This document shows positions 1 to 12,074 of a DNA stretch of 64,000 nucleotides, one piece after another. The notes under the pieces were generated by a model that ran no database searches, was not told the origin of the DNA, and saw only the letters and a program-made list of their open reading frames with translations. Source of the stretch: Chamaecyparis obtusa. Taxonomy: Eukaryota > Streptophyta > Pinopsida > Cupressales > Cupressaceae. Each line of letters begins with the position of its first letter. Position 1 is the stretch's first letter. Made by a program: the position numbers and the translations under genes. The stretch lies in assembly GCA_027943335.1 (NCBI GenBank), contig BSBK01002089.1, positions 1,449,001-1,513,000 of the forward strand, written 5' to 3'.

Positions 1-684
1 GTATAAGTAGAAAAGGCTGAAGGAGAATTGTTGTGGTTGCTTGAAGAAAATTTCCAAGTAGATTAGAAATGGAGATGGAAAAATTTTAAAGTCAGTAAAC
101 TAGCATTAGTGTATAGAATCGGATCCGATATTTGCAAAGTGAGTTGTATGTTTTTCAGAACAATATTGCTGCTACTTTCTAACCATTGTAACAGTAAAAA
201 TATTTTTAACAGAGGTTGACCTAATAGTCATAAGTTAAATCCTTTGAATAAGGTTGTATTCTAATGGAGTGTATGTAGGTCCTATAACAAGGCTCACTTT
301 TAATAGGGTGATTGAAATCCTTTAACTGGGTCACACCTAATAACCTTTGGCAAGGTTGGCCTTTAACCGATCTCACTTCAGAAGAGTGAAAATAATAGTA
401 GCATGTTACAAAGTGGTTTTTCCCACATTGGGTTTCCACTATATATCCTGGTATTAATTCTTATGTGAATTTTTTGGTCTGAACATTTATGTGTTTTACA
501 AGTTAAGTTACAACTGGGTAGTGGACTGCATTGTTATATGTTTCTATTATTAAATCATTGATGACTGAGTTTGTTTTGGTTGTTGGATCTTATTTAAGGA
601 AAAAATTTTAAGTTTGTCTTATACATTAGGACCTGAGAACAATGTATTCACCCCCCCTCTCTATTTTTCTAAATCATATTAACA
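1..684 (+). repeat. LTR (3' part) of a Ty1/copia-type element, LTR A
   Basis: This is the right-hand part of a long terminal repeat whose left end lies outside the window. It carries the layout seen in two other LTRs here: several short units like CCTATAACAAGG and CCTTTGGCAAGG, a CACATTGGGTTTCCAC stretch near 425, then a C-run (TTCACCCCCCCTCT, about 648) and a terminal TTAACA at 684. No good tRNA-Met primer site follows, so either the boundary is eroded or the element was deleted just inside the LTR. Calling it copia rests on similarity of layout to LTR B at 3199-3943, which does have a primer site. Confidence 0.6.
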
Positions 685-1345
685 AAGAAACACTATGTGG
701 AGAAAGGCATCAAATGGTAATGTTGAGTCAAGTAATGTAGTCGGTGAAACCTTGTCCACTGGATTGGGTGACATCAGTACCTCCACCTAAGCTAAAAAAG
801 GTATGTATGAGACTAACAAATCAAAATGATCATATTTTTCATACATTTCCTTATATTAGATGTGCACATACCAAACCTAGATGAACTAAGATTCATTATG
901 GTTTTACATGTTTTGATCCTTAAAGTGTTTACATTTGGTATCTGTTAGACCGAGTGAGAAGTTTCTAGTTGGTAACTATTATGAAAAGTTAACCGAGTAT
1001 CAGTATTAATCAAGTTAAAATTTACATGTTAACCGAGCTTATGGTATTTTGTGGTATACACCAAGTTTGAAATTTGTTTTCGAGATGTAATTAGTTTGAG
1101 AATTTATTGCAAAAAGGTTTGACTGGGAATTTGAAAACATATATAAATACATGGTGAACTAGTTCATTTTCCACATAGCGATTATGAAGAGCAAAGAGTT
1201 TTCAAAGTGATTTCGAGGAAATGATTTTCTAGAGAATTTAGGCACATATTCAAACTATTCTAAGTGATCCCACTATTATTCTGAGTAAGTACTATTATCA
1301 TCAAGTTGTTCATTTGTTTTTTACCAAAACCCTAAATGAGAAACT
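685..1345 (+). other. Non-coding leader between LTR A and the env-like ORF remnant
   Basis: No open frame of note and no gag or pol similarity was seen. The last 200 bases resemble the stretch before the second env-like copy (5350-5546), both holding an ACCCTA-type sequence shortly before the ATG. It may be what is left of a pol-deleted internal region. Confidence 0.4.
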
Positions 1346-3160
1346 ATGGCATTGGCATCAAATGTGAACAAGTCCAAGTATGTAGAGGAGGAGGAATTCT
1401 ATCTAATTGTTTCTACTACTCGCAACAAACCTAAATACAAACTTCATCCTAAAGTGGCATAAAAAAATGATAAAATGGGAGCTTTCTCAAGCATACCACC
1501 TAGGGTTTTGCTGGTAGAAAATGTTCGTTCATATATGCATTGAAAAATTAGAGAAATTGGAGATTTTGATATGTTTTCAACTTATTTGAAGTTGTGTGGT
1601 GAAGACGGAAAGTTGAAACTTGATGATGAGCACCTAAGAGAGAGAGGTCTAGTTAATGCCCTAAATTTTCCAAAACATTTCAAGAATGAATGGATAAGGA
1701 TCATGTTGACTCAGTATCCTGATGTAAAGTTATGGTGGATTGAGCCCATTAAGATCACAAAGAACATCATGAAAGTGGTAACCGGATACCCTACTACTGA
1801 TAAAGTCAAATTAATAAGGAATGCACCCCAAACTGAGATAGAGAAGAACATTGGAGCCAAATAAGATGATATAACATTGAAAGTAAGCACAATCAAAGAT
1901 CTTGAGACAAGATTTGGAGCTTATGTCATCAGATATAAGATATTTCAATTAAGAAGACCGAACACTATACCATGTGGTACTATTGACATAGCTTACAAGA
2001 TAGTTAAGAAGGTATTTTAGTTGGACCTCGTTGAGCTACTACTGAAGCAAGTAGAGGAAAACATGAAGACTATCCGGTCGGCCAAGTTCAACACCTGTAA
2101 GTTTGGAACCCTCTTACTTTGCATGTTCTTTTACGTGCTAAAGTTTTTCCCTTCGATCAGTAATGTAGTTTGGTTTAATGAAAACCTAGTTACACTCTAG
2201 ATTATAGATTTGATTAGCAGTTTGGGAGATAATTTTAATAGTTTAGTAGATAGTTATTTTGAATAATTCAAGGAGAGAATGAATTTACAGAGTAGAATTC
2301 CAAGGTAACTAGTTAAAGAGTATGCACATGAAAAAAAATTTCTAGTTAACATTGATTTTACTTTGATTAAGGTTGTAGAGCCAATGAAAAAGTGGCTAGC
2401 CCCCATGGGTTATGAATTTTTGATATTGATATTGCTTCAAAATCAATAAGGGCTTTAGAGGCCTAGCCCAAGGACCCTAAAGCTAAAAGGTTTGGTTCTT
2501 ATGAAGAGGCAAAGATAAGGATAAAAATAGGCCTAATCATCGATAAAATAACTAATAAATCCAAGAAAATGATGGTAAATTTAGTTAAGCAATTTGGTGA
2601 TGATGTTGGATCATCTGAGAGCATACCAGTTGAGGTAGCAACCAAAGGTTAGTTACTTCGTTCTGAAAAACCTCATGATATTGAAGAAACTGAGTTTGAT
2701 AAAGATGCACATTCCACAATGGTTTCACCTTGCCCCACTCCAAAGAAGATGTAGTTAGAAGTGAAAACAAGGGCATGCACAAGGTCATCTACTACAGTTT
2801 CACCTCCACCAAAGAAAGGAGTTGTGAATGTTGGAAAGTTGGCTATACTAGTGTATGTGACTTAGTATAGTGTTGTCATTATGTTAAGAAAGTCATATAG
2901 TAGTTTGGAGTTAGCACACTTGATGAGAAGATCAGAAATTAGCTAAGTGTTGTAGACTGGATAGTGTATAGAGTACTTGAAGCTCAGAGCATTAGCGCAC
3001 ATGCGTATGAATGAGTTATGGTATGAGCCCTAGAAGATAAGTTTATTAGACTATATTCATGCTTATTCTATGAGGACATGATTAGATATGCAAGTATTCC
3101 AAAGTTAAAGATAGTTGAAGTTACACAACCAGTGTGTGCCAGAGAAGAACAGAGTAAGCA
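1346..3160 (+). pseudogene. Env-like / accessory retrotransposon ORF, copy A (broken)
   Basis: Reading starts at ATG 1346 (MALASNVNKSKY...). Several stops and frameshifts interrupt it; the longest open piece is 1571-1864. Residues such as EWIRIMLTQYPDV, the W-x-I-x-x-(V/I)-x-I-T pattern and a later VVEPMKKWLAPMGYE match in the same order the better preserved ORF at 5547-7260 (EWIKIILRRIHDDLFWIG, then VVEPRTKWIHPLGYE). The two are therefore diverged copies of one family. It has no RT, integrase or zinc knuckle. Its position between an LTR end and the next LTR fits an accessory (env-like) gene placed after pol in Sirevirus-like copia elements. I do not recognise the protein; function unknown. 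A second possibility is the poorly characterised group of plant mobile or transposon-associated domains. Confidence 0.6.
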
Positions 3161-3198
3161 GCCGACTATTAGCATTTTGATTTGTGGTTAAATTATAA

Positions 3199-3943
3199 TG
3201 TTGTAAAGGCTATGCACCTATTTTAATTAGTTTTCTGACATGTAAATATGTTTTTTGTTACACACGCTTGATCCAATTCAATTGAAAGTGTTGTATGTAA
3301 TCGGTTAAAGAGCCGACCTAGTTGTTTGTTTTGTATGCACATATAAATATGAGATGCGCCTATTGTAATTTGTATTGAAGTTGATATAGAGTTGTGATAA
3401 GTAGAGCATAAGTGTGTGAAGAGTCTATAAGATGTATTAGAGCTTTGCAAGAGGTCAAAGCATCAACGCATCAAAGGAACTAATCAGACAAGTAGTGTCA
3501 TAGTGATAGCTCATCCAGGAGATATAGTGTGTATCTGAGATCAGAAGGTTGTAGCCTTCAACACTTGAGAAGTGAGCTCTAGGATAGTGCATCCACTCCC
3601 CTAAAAGGGACTATTGTAAAAGACTCCTAACAGGGTCTGACCCTTGACAAGGTCTACTATACTTAATACATTATAAATCAAATCCTAACAGGGTTAAGGA
3701 TCTTCTAACAAGGATCATAAAACACTAGTACAAAATATTAGTGGGTGTCAATTCCCACTGGGGTTTTTACCTATTTGGGTTTCCCCGTAACCAAATTGGT
3801 GTTATGTGTTAATTTCATGCTTCATGTTTATGTGGATGTTCATTTTAGTACTTAAGTATTTAAGTTAAGTTGGAGATGAAGTGAAAAGTTAAAATACAAT
3901 GAACACTATTTCACCCCCCCTCTAAGTGTTTCCATTCCTAACA
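3199..3943 (+). repeat. LTR B, Ty1/copia-type (745 bp)
   Basis: Begins TGTTGTAAAGG and ends CCTAACA, so the tips TGTT/AACA are inverted. It is followed directly by a tRNA-Met primer site. Inside are a TATA box (3342-3349), repeated CCTAACAGGGT / TCTAACAAGG units (about 3626-3715), a GGGTTTCCCCGTAACC stretch and a C-run (3912-3920) 23 bases before the end. No second copy of this LTR was found in the window, so the right boundary is certain from the primer site and the left one rests on the TG tip. Confidence 0.7.
3342..3349 (+). promoter_or_regulatory. TATA box of LTR B
   Basis: TATAAATA lies about 140 bp into the LTR, upstream of the repeated CTAACAAGG units, as expected for a U3 core promoter. 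Confidence 0.5.
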
Positions 3944-3945
3944 AT

Positions 3946-3957
3946 TGGTATCATAGA
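3946..3957 (+). promoter_or_regulatory. Primer binding site, initiator tRNA-Met
   Basis: TGGTATCATAGA starts two bases after the LTR end. The canonical plant copia site is TGGTATCAGAG, so there is one mismatch. Confidence 0.75.
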
Positions 3958-3991
3958 TTTGGTCTTTAGTAAAGAATTTTAACCACTTGAG

Positions 3992-5048
3992 GTGATCATG
4001 GAAAAAGAAGAAATGAAAAATATGAAAAGAAATTTTGAAGTTGCTCTTGAAGACCTGGACAAATCTGAAAGAGAAATTGAAGAACTAAAAGAAAAACTCA
4101 GTGATGCTCAATTAGTCATCAAAAGGCTAAGAAAGGATTTCAAAGAATGCTCTACTAGTGATATAGGGAAAATGGTCAAGAAGCTAAATGAAGAAAATGC
4201 ATCCTTAAAAGAACAAATTGAAGAATTTGATGATAAGTTGATTAACAATCAGGAAGTCTATGAAGAACAAGTCAAAGAGAACCTTCAACTCAATGAAGAA
4301 TTCGGGTAAGAAAGCATGGAAATCTTGGAGCTAAGAAAGAAAAAAGAAAGCTTGGAATTTGAATTGAAAGAAGCAAAGAATCACATTGAAAAATTACACA
4401 CCAGTTCTGATTTAATAGAATCTTAGTTGTATGCAAGATGAGCTAAAGGAGATACTAGCTACATTGGATACAATGAAGCACAAAATCAGATTGACAACAT
4501 GTGAGCAAGAATGAATACATAAAAAGAATCTACTAATACTAAGAAGAATGAAGATCAAACTAAAGATAATAGTGAACCACCTAAGAATAAGCACAAGCTA
4601 GTAGACCATACTTGTTATGCATGTAACAAGCATGGACATATAGAAAGGAACTATACAAAGGTAAGACCTTTTAATGGTTACTATTATTTGTGCAATAAAT
4701 TTGGTCATAGAGCTATGAATTGCAAGACAAGTTAGAAGATTAGGACTTAGTTAAAGAAATCAAAATCAGTCAAATGTAAGAAGTTCTCAGAATGTTACAT
4801 GTCATAGATGTAACTATAATGGTCACTCAACTAGACAATGTAAAATGGTGACTCATGTCAATGCGATGAGGAATATAAGACCTCAAGTCATTTTTCACTC
4901 TTGTAACAATGCTAGACACATCTCAAAGTTTTGTAGATCAAGGAGGCAAAGTCAAGAAATCCCTAAAAAGCTTGAAGAACTGGTATTGGATCCCGAAGGA
5001 GAAGTCAATTTTGTGAAAGCTTCAGTGGATGTGAGCTTGATTTGGTAA
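3992..5048 (+). pseudogene. gag: Gag polyprotein with coiled coil and four zinc-knuckle units (copia-type, broken)
   Basis: Capsid/nucleocapsid protein of the element headed by LTR B. It opens 46 bases after the primer site. Residues 1-140 are rich in E, K and L with heptad-like spacing, a probable coiled coil. The first stop is at 4307-4309, and the frame continues beyond it with further stops and one frameshift before 4800. Four C-x2-C-x4-H-x4-C units follow: 4613-4654 (CYACNKHGHIERNY, last Cys lost), around 4682-4726 (first Cys lost), 4800-4841 (complete, CHRCNYNGHSTRQC) and about 4893-4934 (first Cys lost). Multiple knuckles are known in Sirevirus-type gag. No protease, integrase or RT follows; the sequence moves straight to a linker and the env-like ORF. 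The reading as gag is firm, the clade is inferred. Confidence 0.75.
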
Positions 5049-5546
5049 AAATAAAAGAACAAGGTTGATGAGCATATATTGGATGCATCCATAGTGGATG
5101 CACCCTCTACATCTAGATGAATGGCCCTCAAGGTCATAGGGGGAGTGAATTTAGCTCTAGGCCCCTGCGTGGTTGGTATACTCACTCTCAAAGTATGCAC
5201 CTTTTGACTTAATCTTTTGAAGACTAGAGAAAATTTCATGCAAGACCACACTAGCTGATTGATTGTAAAATGAAAGTTAGAAATTTCCAAGTGACAACCT
5301 GGTTTACGTGACAAGCATTAATGGTAGAATTTCTACTTTAAAGTATACAGAAGTTAAAAGATCTCTCATTGCATTTGAATTAAGAGAAATTGGAGAGCAG
5401 AAGAGCCCTAACAATTGATTCAAAAGGATTGCAGTTTGATTTGTCAAGTGACTTGTTGTGCATTTGATTAGTTACGTAAACCCTAGTTCATCACACCAAT
5501 TCAGAATCTCTTAGAAACCTTTGAGAAAGCATTATACAAGTAAGTG
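5049..5546 (+). other. Linker between gag and env-like ORF, with a PPT-like purine run
   Basis: An AGGGGGAG run at 5138-5145 looks like a copia polypurine tract, although no LTR follows. The rest has stops in all frames and ends in a leader with AAACCCTAG before the ATG at 5547. All pol domains (protease, integrase, RT, RNase H) are absent between gag and the next ORF. Confidence 0.45.
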
Positions 5547-7260
5547 ATGGCTACTCCTATAGTATTTGATGTTCCAAAAAAGAAAAGATATGTGTTTAAG
5601 AGGAATCCATTTAGATCAACACTAGATGACCTAGAAGGGGTATTCTCCCACATGCTTATGGGTGTTATGCATGTCAAGGACATTAGGGTATACATCTACT
5701 GTAAGAAAGAACTAGTATTATTGGACAGATTAAGGGCACACATGGAAACTATGTTAAAACTAGACAAAACCTTCTTGGATGAGTATGTGCGATGGAATAA
5801 TCACCCTATAGTTGAGTATGCTATGGCATATGAGTTCTATGAATTAGAATGGATCAAGATTATATTGAGAAGAATTCATGATGACCTATTTTGGATAGGT
5901 GAAGTACCAGTCAGAATTACGAGTGACCTGATTCATGAGATGACAGGCATTTCTAAGATAGTCTTCATTATTCCAGTGGGCAAGGATGTGAGGAAACTTG
6001 TTGAGAAAACCTACAAGTCAAGAAGTGATAGGCACAGAATGACCATTGACCCTATTGAGAAAGATGATAGAAAATTGATGTCCATGATACTTGGTTACAG
6101 GTTCCAACATACCAGCATGGTAAAAAGTGTGTCTACGGCCACAATTCTTGTAGCTATAAGAATTGTAAATGAGAATGGAGAGTTTAATTTGTGTGAGATC
6201 TTATGCACACAACTGATAGACAATATCAAGGAAATCAAGCATGACAAGACCAAGATGTTTAGAATTGGGTCTTTGATCATTTATATGTACTTCCACATTG
6301 TTGGAAAAGTATCTGATTTGTATCTAAACAAATCCATTCCCACAATGCCATAGATATATCTCAAGGCATGTAGTCAGAGCACTTTGAAGGACTACATGAC
6401 ACTAGAGTTGAAAACATTCAGGGCTAAGATGCAGATGAGGTTCAAAATTCCAAAGAAGATAGCTAAAAAGTATAAGGATACTATTTGTTTTATGGTTGAG
6501 ACTGACACAACATGCATGGAGGTAGTTGAGCCAAGGACAAAGTGGATTCATCCACTAGGATATGAAGTAGAAGAGCCTATTCTAGAGGCTTATGTTCAAG
6601 TTTTGTTGTCAGCACCTAAAGACCCCGATGAGCCAACATGGGGAACCTATGAGGAGAAAACAAGAGAAGTTGATGCAGTGTTAAATAGCACAGCAACAAA
6701 AAGGAAGGTTGCTAAGATTACCTCAAAGATCTTGAGAATTCATGGAGTGTCTCAAGCAGACCTAGACAAAGAAATGGAACAAAAGATTGCTTTTGAATTA
6801 GAGATAGTAGATGCAGAAAGGCAGAATCAAATGATCCTAAGTTGAAGAAGGTAAAGATAGAAAAATCTGATGATCAAAAGGGTAAAACTGATGTTACTCC
6901 TTCTACGCCCAAAGAAACCATTGACCTTACTGCTCCTCCTAAGTATAAGGCAATGCCTAAGAGGAAGAAAGAGATCAGCATTGGTCATCCATCCTTGAGA
7001 GTAACAAGGAATAGAAAGAACTCACAAGCACCTCCTGAAGTAAATTTCAAACCTAGTCTCAGTGTGCTAAGTGCAAGAATAATTGATGATAGTAGAATTG
7101 ATCAAGTAGTAAAGTTCTATTAGAAATATAGTGGGATTGATAAATCAGAGATACATGGAATGATTGTCAAACACATGTTGAAGTTCAAGAAGACATTCTT
7201 GGAACTAAAGACCATGATTCTTGATAATGTATGGAATATCTTAGAATTCTAAAAGAGATA
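5547..7260 (+). pseudogene. Env-like / accessory retrotransposon ORF, copy B (best preserved)
   Basis: ATG 5547 opens a 268-residue frame (MATPIVFDVPKKKRYVFKRN...) stopped by TAG at 6351-6353. The same frame resumes to 6845, and after one frameshift near 6830 a basic, P/T/K-rich tail runs to 7123 (KEISIGHPSLRVTRNRK) and faintly to 7260. The N-terminal 270 residues look globular, with many aromatic and hydrophobic residues (EWIKIILRRIHDDLFWIG, ITSDLIHEMTGIS, RFQHTSMVKSV). The tail is charged and low complexity. Copy A (1346-3160) and the minus-strand copy C (13738-15641) share these blocks in order, so this is a real coding family. It has no known enzyme motif that I can see. Likely the third gene of a copia element; calling it env-like is by position, not by homology to an envelope protein. 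Confidence 0.65.
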
Positions 7261-9690
7261 AGCTATTGAAGAAGATCTAAGGATAAGGGAAAATATTCTG
7301 GATGATACCCTTCTAGTTTGTTCCTTAGAAGAGAAACCCTTGTTGTTAGTGTTGCCCAAAATTTCTCATCCTATACATTTTGGTCAGAGAAATTCTCAAG
7401 GTCTGCAATTTTATCTTGCCAAGCACCACAGAAAGTTTCATCATTTTTTTCCCTATTCTTTGGTCTCTATAATTTCTTAAAACTCCCTAGTTTGCAATTA
7501 AAAAAATTCATAAAACTAGCCGTTATAGGCTAAACCCTTTGAAAAACCCTAGGCTATGTTCTAATTCTTCATTACTTTATCGGCCACTTAAGGTTCCCTT
7601 TTTTCATGTGCACTTTAAAAACACCTTCAGTCGCTGAATTGCCAGGTCAGAGTGGGGTCCCATTTAGAAACATCAAATGGCTAGCATATCTTTGCATAGG
7701 CCATTGTCAGAGCTTCAAATCTTCAAATGACCATGGATTTTCTTTCCATGTAGCACTTCAAAAAATTAAGTGGGTCTATTGCCATGCTATCTGATGTGTA
7801 AGCTTCCGATTGGTCGAGAGCAGTGATGACTAGATCTATCAGTGGGGCCTATCTTAAAAGAAGGATCAACGACTGTCTGATGAGCTAAAGGAATATTCTA
7901 AGGCCATGCGATCTTTAGATAGCTGTCTGATTAGATGTCGAGGTTTCTTGGTGGGTCCATTTCCAAGTGTGCATAGTTGGCATCTCCTGATTGGTCCACG
8001 TGTGTTGAGTCAGCTTATTTGTCAGTGGGACTAGGTTCTTTCATCTATCTGAGTCTCTAACATCTGCAGAGGATCGAGGACTATCATAACTTCACAAGGG
8101 ATCTGTCAGGGCTTTGAGATCATACACCTATCATTGGATAAGGATCTAAGGTTGCAGTGGGTCCATTGTCAAAAGATAGCCAAAGTGTTTGCTGATGAGA
8201 TGAACAGGGCAAATGAAAGGCTAACAAGTGGCTAAGTGGGGCGGAGGTTTTGGGTGGCTCTGCAAAGGATCGAGATCAAACTACTGTCATAACTTCACAA
8301 GGGATCTGTCAGAGCTATAAGATCATGCAACAACCATTTGATTTAAAAGGCCTTATTGACTATTTTGACTTATTATGAGGACCGTTCATCTGCTGGGAAA
8401 GATATGCATTGAGAGTTGTGTTTTTTTTTTCAGACCTGCTAGCCCTTAATATTTAAATTTGAATTTCCTACGAAGGTTTTCGTTAGGGTTTTGATCTTTT
8501 CAACCATGCATGATGTCGAGTAGCTCAAAATTGATGTCTTTAGGGTGTTGCAGTTGAAAAGGATGTTGACATGAGTCTGGGTGGCCGTCTTTGGTCACTT
8601 CTTATTTTTTGAGAGTACCAAATCAGTGCATTCATGTTGAGCCAATTTGCAAAGAGGTAGATCAGTTTGGGTTGCTTGTCTGTAGGCTGATTGTAAGTAT
8701 AGGGAGGGGCACTCAAAGAAATATCTGATCGGCTATGATTTTGAAGAGATATATTTATGGTCAGACTTGATAGAACTAGGGTTTGTCATTATTCTAATGC
8801 AAAATTCTTTAACCCTAGTTAGATTTTTGACTCTTGCCTGCATGCAAAGGAGGATGTATATATTATATTTTTAGAGCTTTTGAAGCTTAGAGTTGGACAA
8901 TTGTAAAATAAATTCACATTTTCTTAAGAGTCATTTGTGGTATTCTTTCTTCCCTCTAGCTTATATAGTTGTAAATTCCCATTGATTATTCAGATATTGT
9001 AAGGTATTTTGTGATATTCTTCATGTCCCTATGCTTCTTGTCTGAATTATCTCTTAATGAATTTAGTATTTATATGTTTCTCAGTGATATCTTAGGGTTC
9101 TTGATCCTTCTTTCTTTCTACAATTCATGTGTATTCTTGTGGATGATTTGATGTGAATGCTTTTGTGGGTATACTACAACCCCTTAACAATCTTGTCTCA
9201 TTCCTATACCTAGTTGCAGAGGTGAATGTTTGTTTATAGGTCATAGATTGTTGTCTAATCCTAAGAGTGTTATTATTTGTGAAAGAATCTCTCTCTTTCC
9301 TTGAATACCCTCATTTATTTGTAGACCCTTCTATGAAATACTTATGCAAGCCTATTCAGTGAGTTGTGATCTACTAGACTTAAATTTATTCATTGAATCC
9401 ATCTTTTATGCTGCAATTCATACCATCATTTCGGTGTATCACCTAGTAGGTAGTTTTCTTTCAAGTCATTTCCCTTTCAAGCATTCCTTCTATCCCTTTC
9501 CCTCAAAAGATTAACTTTTCATGTCAAGAAGCAAACTAAGGTGATTATCAAAGAGGAACCAGCCTAGAACCTAGAGGTCTCATCTCAGTTAGCATAGGTT
9601 CCACAACCTGGAGATGATTCCCATGATATACTAGGTCATCAAGACCAAGAGAGCTTGAAACAAGGGTGAAAAAGTTAGTGTATAATAGTG
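7261..9690 (+). other. Non-coding region, retroelement UTR/LTR-like; no gene seen
   Basis: Short chance ORFs only. The stretch 7600-8400 repeats phrases such as GTGGGTCCATT and CATTGTCA. It also contains a 61-66 bp imperfect repeat (8063-8123 and 8260-8325), both copies holding CATAACTTCACAAGGGATCT. From 8850 a TATATATTATATTTTTAG precedes T-rich sequence typical of a transcribed LTR. I could not set LTR borders because no partner copy lies in the window. Confidence 0.4.
8063..8123 (+). repeat. Dispersed imperfect direct repeat, first copy (second at 8260-8325)
   Basis: Both copies run from CTGCAGAGGATCGAG / CTGCAAAGGATCGAG through CATAACTTCACAAGGGATCT to AGATCAT. The second carries a 5-base insertion. 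Spacing is 197 bp start to start. Confidence 0.6.
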
Positions 9691-9691
9691 A

Positions 9692-10348
9692 CACTTGGTG
9701 AAGCAACATCTTAGAACTAAATCAAGGACCCTGGACATCATGGACAAGAACTACGATCTTGTTGCAAAAGAAACAAAGAAGGCATTTGGAAATGTTTTCA
9801 TGAATAGGCATATGTATCCATCTACTGTGCCTATAAAAAAAGTACCCACAATGGTTTCCAAAGATTCAAAGACCATCAATGTACCATCTATAGGTCAACA
9901 AGATTTAGTACATACAATTAATACATTCCAAGAGGCAGAGAAGACTATGCCCATAACAAAGACACCTAAGGATGATTCTATCTTTATTGACAATGTTGAG
10001 ATAGAAATGGCGGCCTCAGATACTAATTTGGAAAATTTTGAAGACGCATTTGTAATCACTTAAGAGGCTGAAAACTTATGCAGTAAAACTCCTCCCAATC
10101 AACAACAAGAAGTATTAATTGAGGATATAACAAATGAGAAAGAAGAAGAAAAGATGGAAGAAAAGAAAGAAGAAGAAAAAGAAAAAGAACCCGAAAAACA
10201 AAAGGGAGAAGAAGAGGTAAAAGGAAGTGAGAAAAAGGATGAACCATCAATTGAAATAATTAAGGTAAAACAAGAAGCTATGGATAGCACTCCTATCACT
10301 CCTTTGATAGCATTGTTGTCAATTTTGACACTTGGCACAGCCAAATAA
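9692..10348 (+). pseudogene. Acidic/basic low-complexity ORF, possible C-terminal tail of an env-like ORF
   Basis: One frame stays open for about 218 codons except for a single TAA at 10061-10063. No ATG starts it, so it is a fragment. It begins with a weakly structured part (KETKKAFGNVFMNRHMYP) and passes into a strongly charged E/K-rich block (about 10130-10250, EEKMEEKKEEEKEKEPEKQ). The charged tail resembles in composition the C-terminal parts of the env-like ORFs at 5547 and on the minus strand at 14300-14970. I cannot show homology. No function assigned. Confidence 0.35.
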
Positions 10349-12074
10349 TAACTTAGAATCAAAAGGAAATATTTCCTTACTGTTTAATTTTTTTTGATAA
10401 TCCTATTATGATTTTGGATATGATTTAGTGTAGAAGATTTGAAAACAAATGTTCGTAAGGTTACAAACTGAGGATGACAATCATATGAAATAGGATATTG
10501 TAGCTAAATTGAGAGTTTTGAAGAACATAAATAGAAAGAAATTGTGGCAAAATGAAAGGGAAACTATGACATGGTGAAAGGTCAAATGCAATCTATAATA
10601 TGAGCAATTGTGGAAAAATTCCTAGGTAATTACGATAGAATATAGATAATTATGATAGAATGATATGACAATTGTGACAAAATGACATAGTAATTATGGT
10701 AGAATACAAACAACTAAAAAAATTTGAGACAATTTATAGATTGAAGGTTTGTTGGCATATTACAAAGCCTTGCTTGGTAAATTTTAGGTTTTAGAGAACA
10801 AATTGGATAGTTTATAGATAAATTAGAAAATGGATTTGTTGATAGTTTGTAGTTTTCAGAGATGTCAGATTGTTTGTAGTTTTGAGTTTGACCAATCAGT
10901 TATTAACTTCCTAAAATAATAGCATGTTTTTAAAAACACTTTGTGTTTATAAGGTGTTATTTTTGTTGAAAATATCCTACATGAAATACAATAGACACCA
11001 TATTTTATATGCTAAAGTATTTAGAAAATATTTACAATCCTATGGAAGGTCACAATAATATCTATTGAATCCTCATTGGGGATAAATATGAACCACACTT
11101 GTTCAAAGCTAATAACCTAGAAGTATTGAGGCATGGGATCCTCTTTATAGTAAACTCAATTCTCTGGCTCACTAGACTTTGAATTCCAAGGGGTATCACT
11201 TTCCAAGGAACCATTATCTCTAATAAGAACTAGGAGAACATGAGGTATCTTCACAAGCACAGATGGCCCCCTAAGCCAACAGATATAAGGCTTTTTTAAA
11301 AACTAAAACAAGTGTCAATTTAGTAAGGGAATCTATTTAGGTGGCTATGCTCAAATGATCTTCCCAAATAAGGGAGCTCTATCAATCTTTTAAAACAAGG
11401 TGTTTTTCATCTTGCAATAAAGGATTTTAATGCATCACATGGATACTAAGGGAAATTTTCATTGGCATAACAAATTTACACCCATTTATTGTAACATTAA
11501 TCACAATTACATTTCATATATAGAGGTTCATATGTGATTCGACATATCTATTATAACTTGGGTCATCCTTTGGGTTGAGTACCTCTTTTCCTACCAAAGG
11601 TCACTCTCTAAAAAATAAAATTTGACAATCTTTAACACTTCTCTGTTGTACCTAGGACCACAAGAGCCAAGGGAGAGGATAGTGTTTTTTAGTAATAGGA
11701 CCACTCTATACATGCACAAGCATGCCAAATACACAAGAAATGTTTCAGATATTAATGTGCTAATTCATTAAGTATAGAAAGAACATGTTTCTTTTAAAGT
11801 CCAAAACTACAATGTTTGAAAAGGAAAGTAGGAAAAGACAACCAAGCTACCCTTTAACCAATATTCATCAATAGTTTTAATTTATTTCCCCCAACTTGCA
11901 TGAAAATGATTAAGGAAAAAGTGGGATTCTTTGACAAGTGATTTCTTTTCTCTAGAAAGCCACAAGGTGAAAATAGCCAGATTAGTAACCTCAAAATACT
12001 AATCTTAGAAATTAGTTAGAAATACATGTAATTAAAAGGAATTAGATCACTGAGTATTTTTTGCACATTTTTTG
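10349..12074. other. AT-rich stretch with no gene seen
   Basis: No frame longer than about 60 codons and no recognisable domain. Around 10600-10720 a loose repetition of ATTATGATAGAATA / ATTGTGACAAAATGA occurs, a decayed short tandem repeat. Confidence 0.5.
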
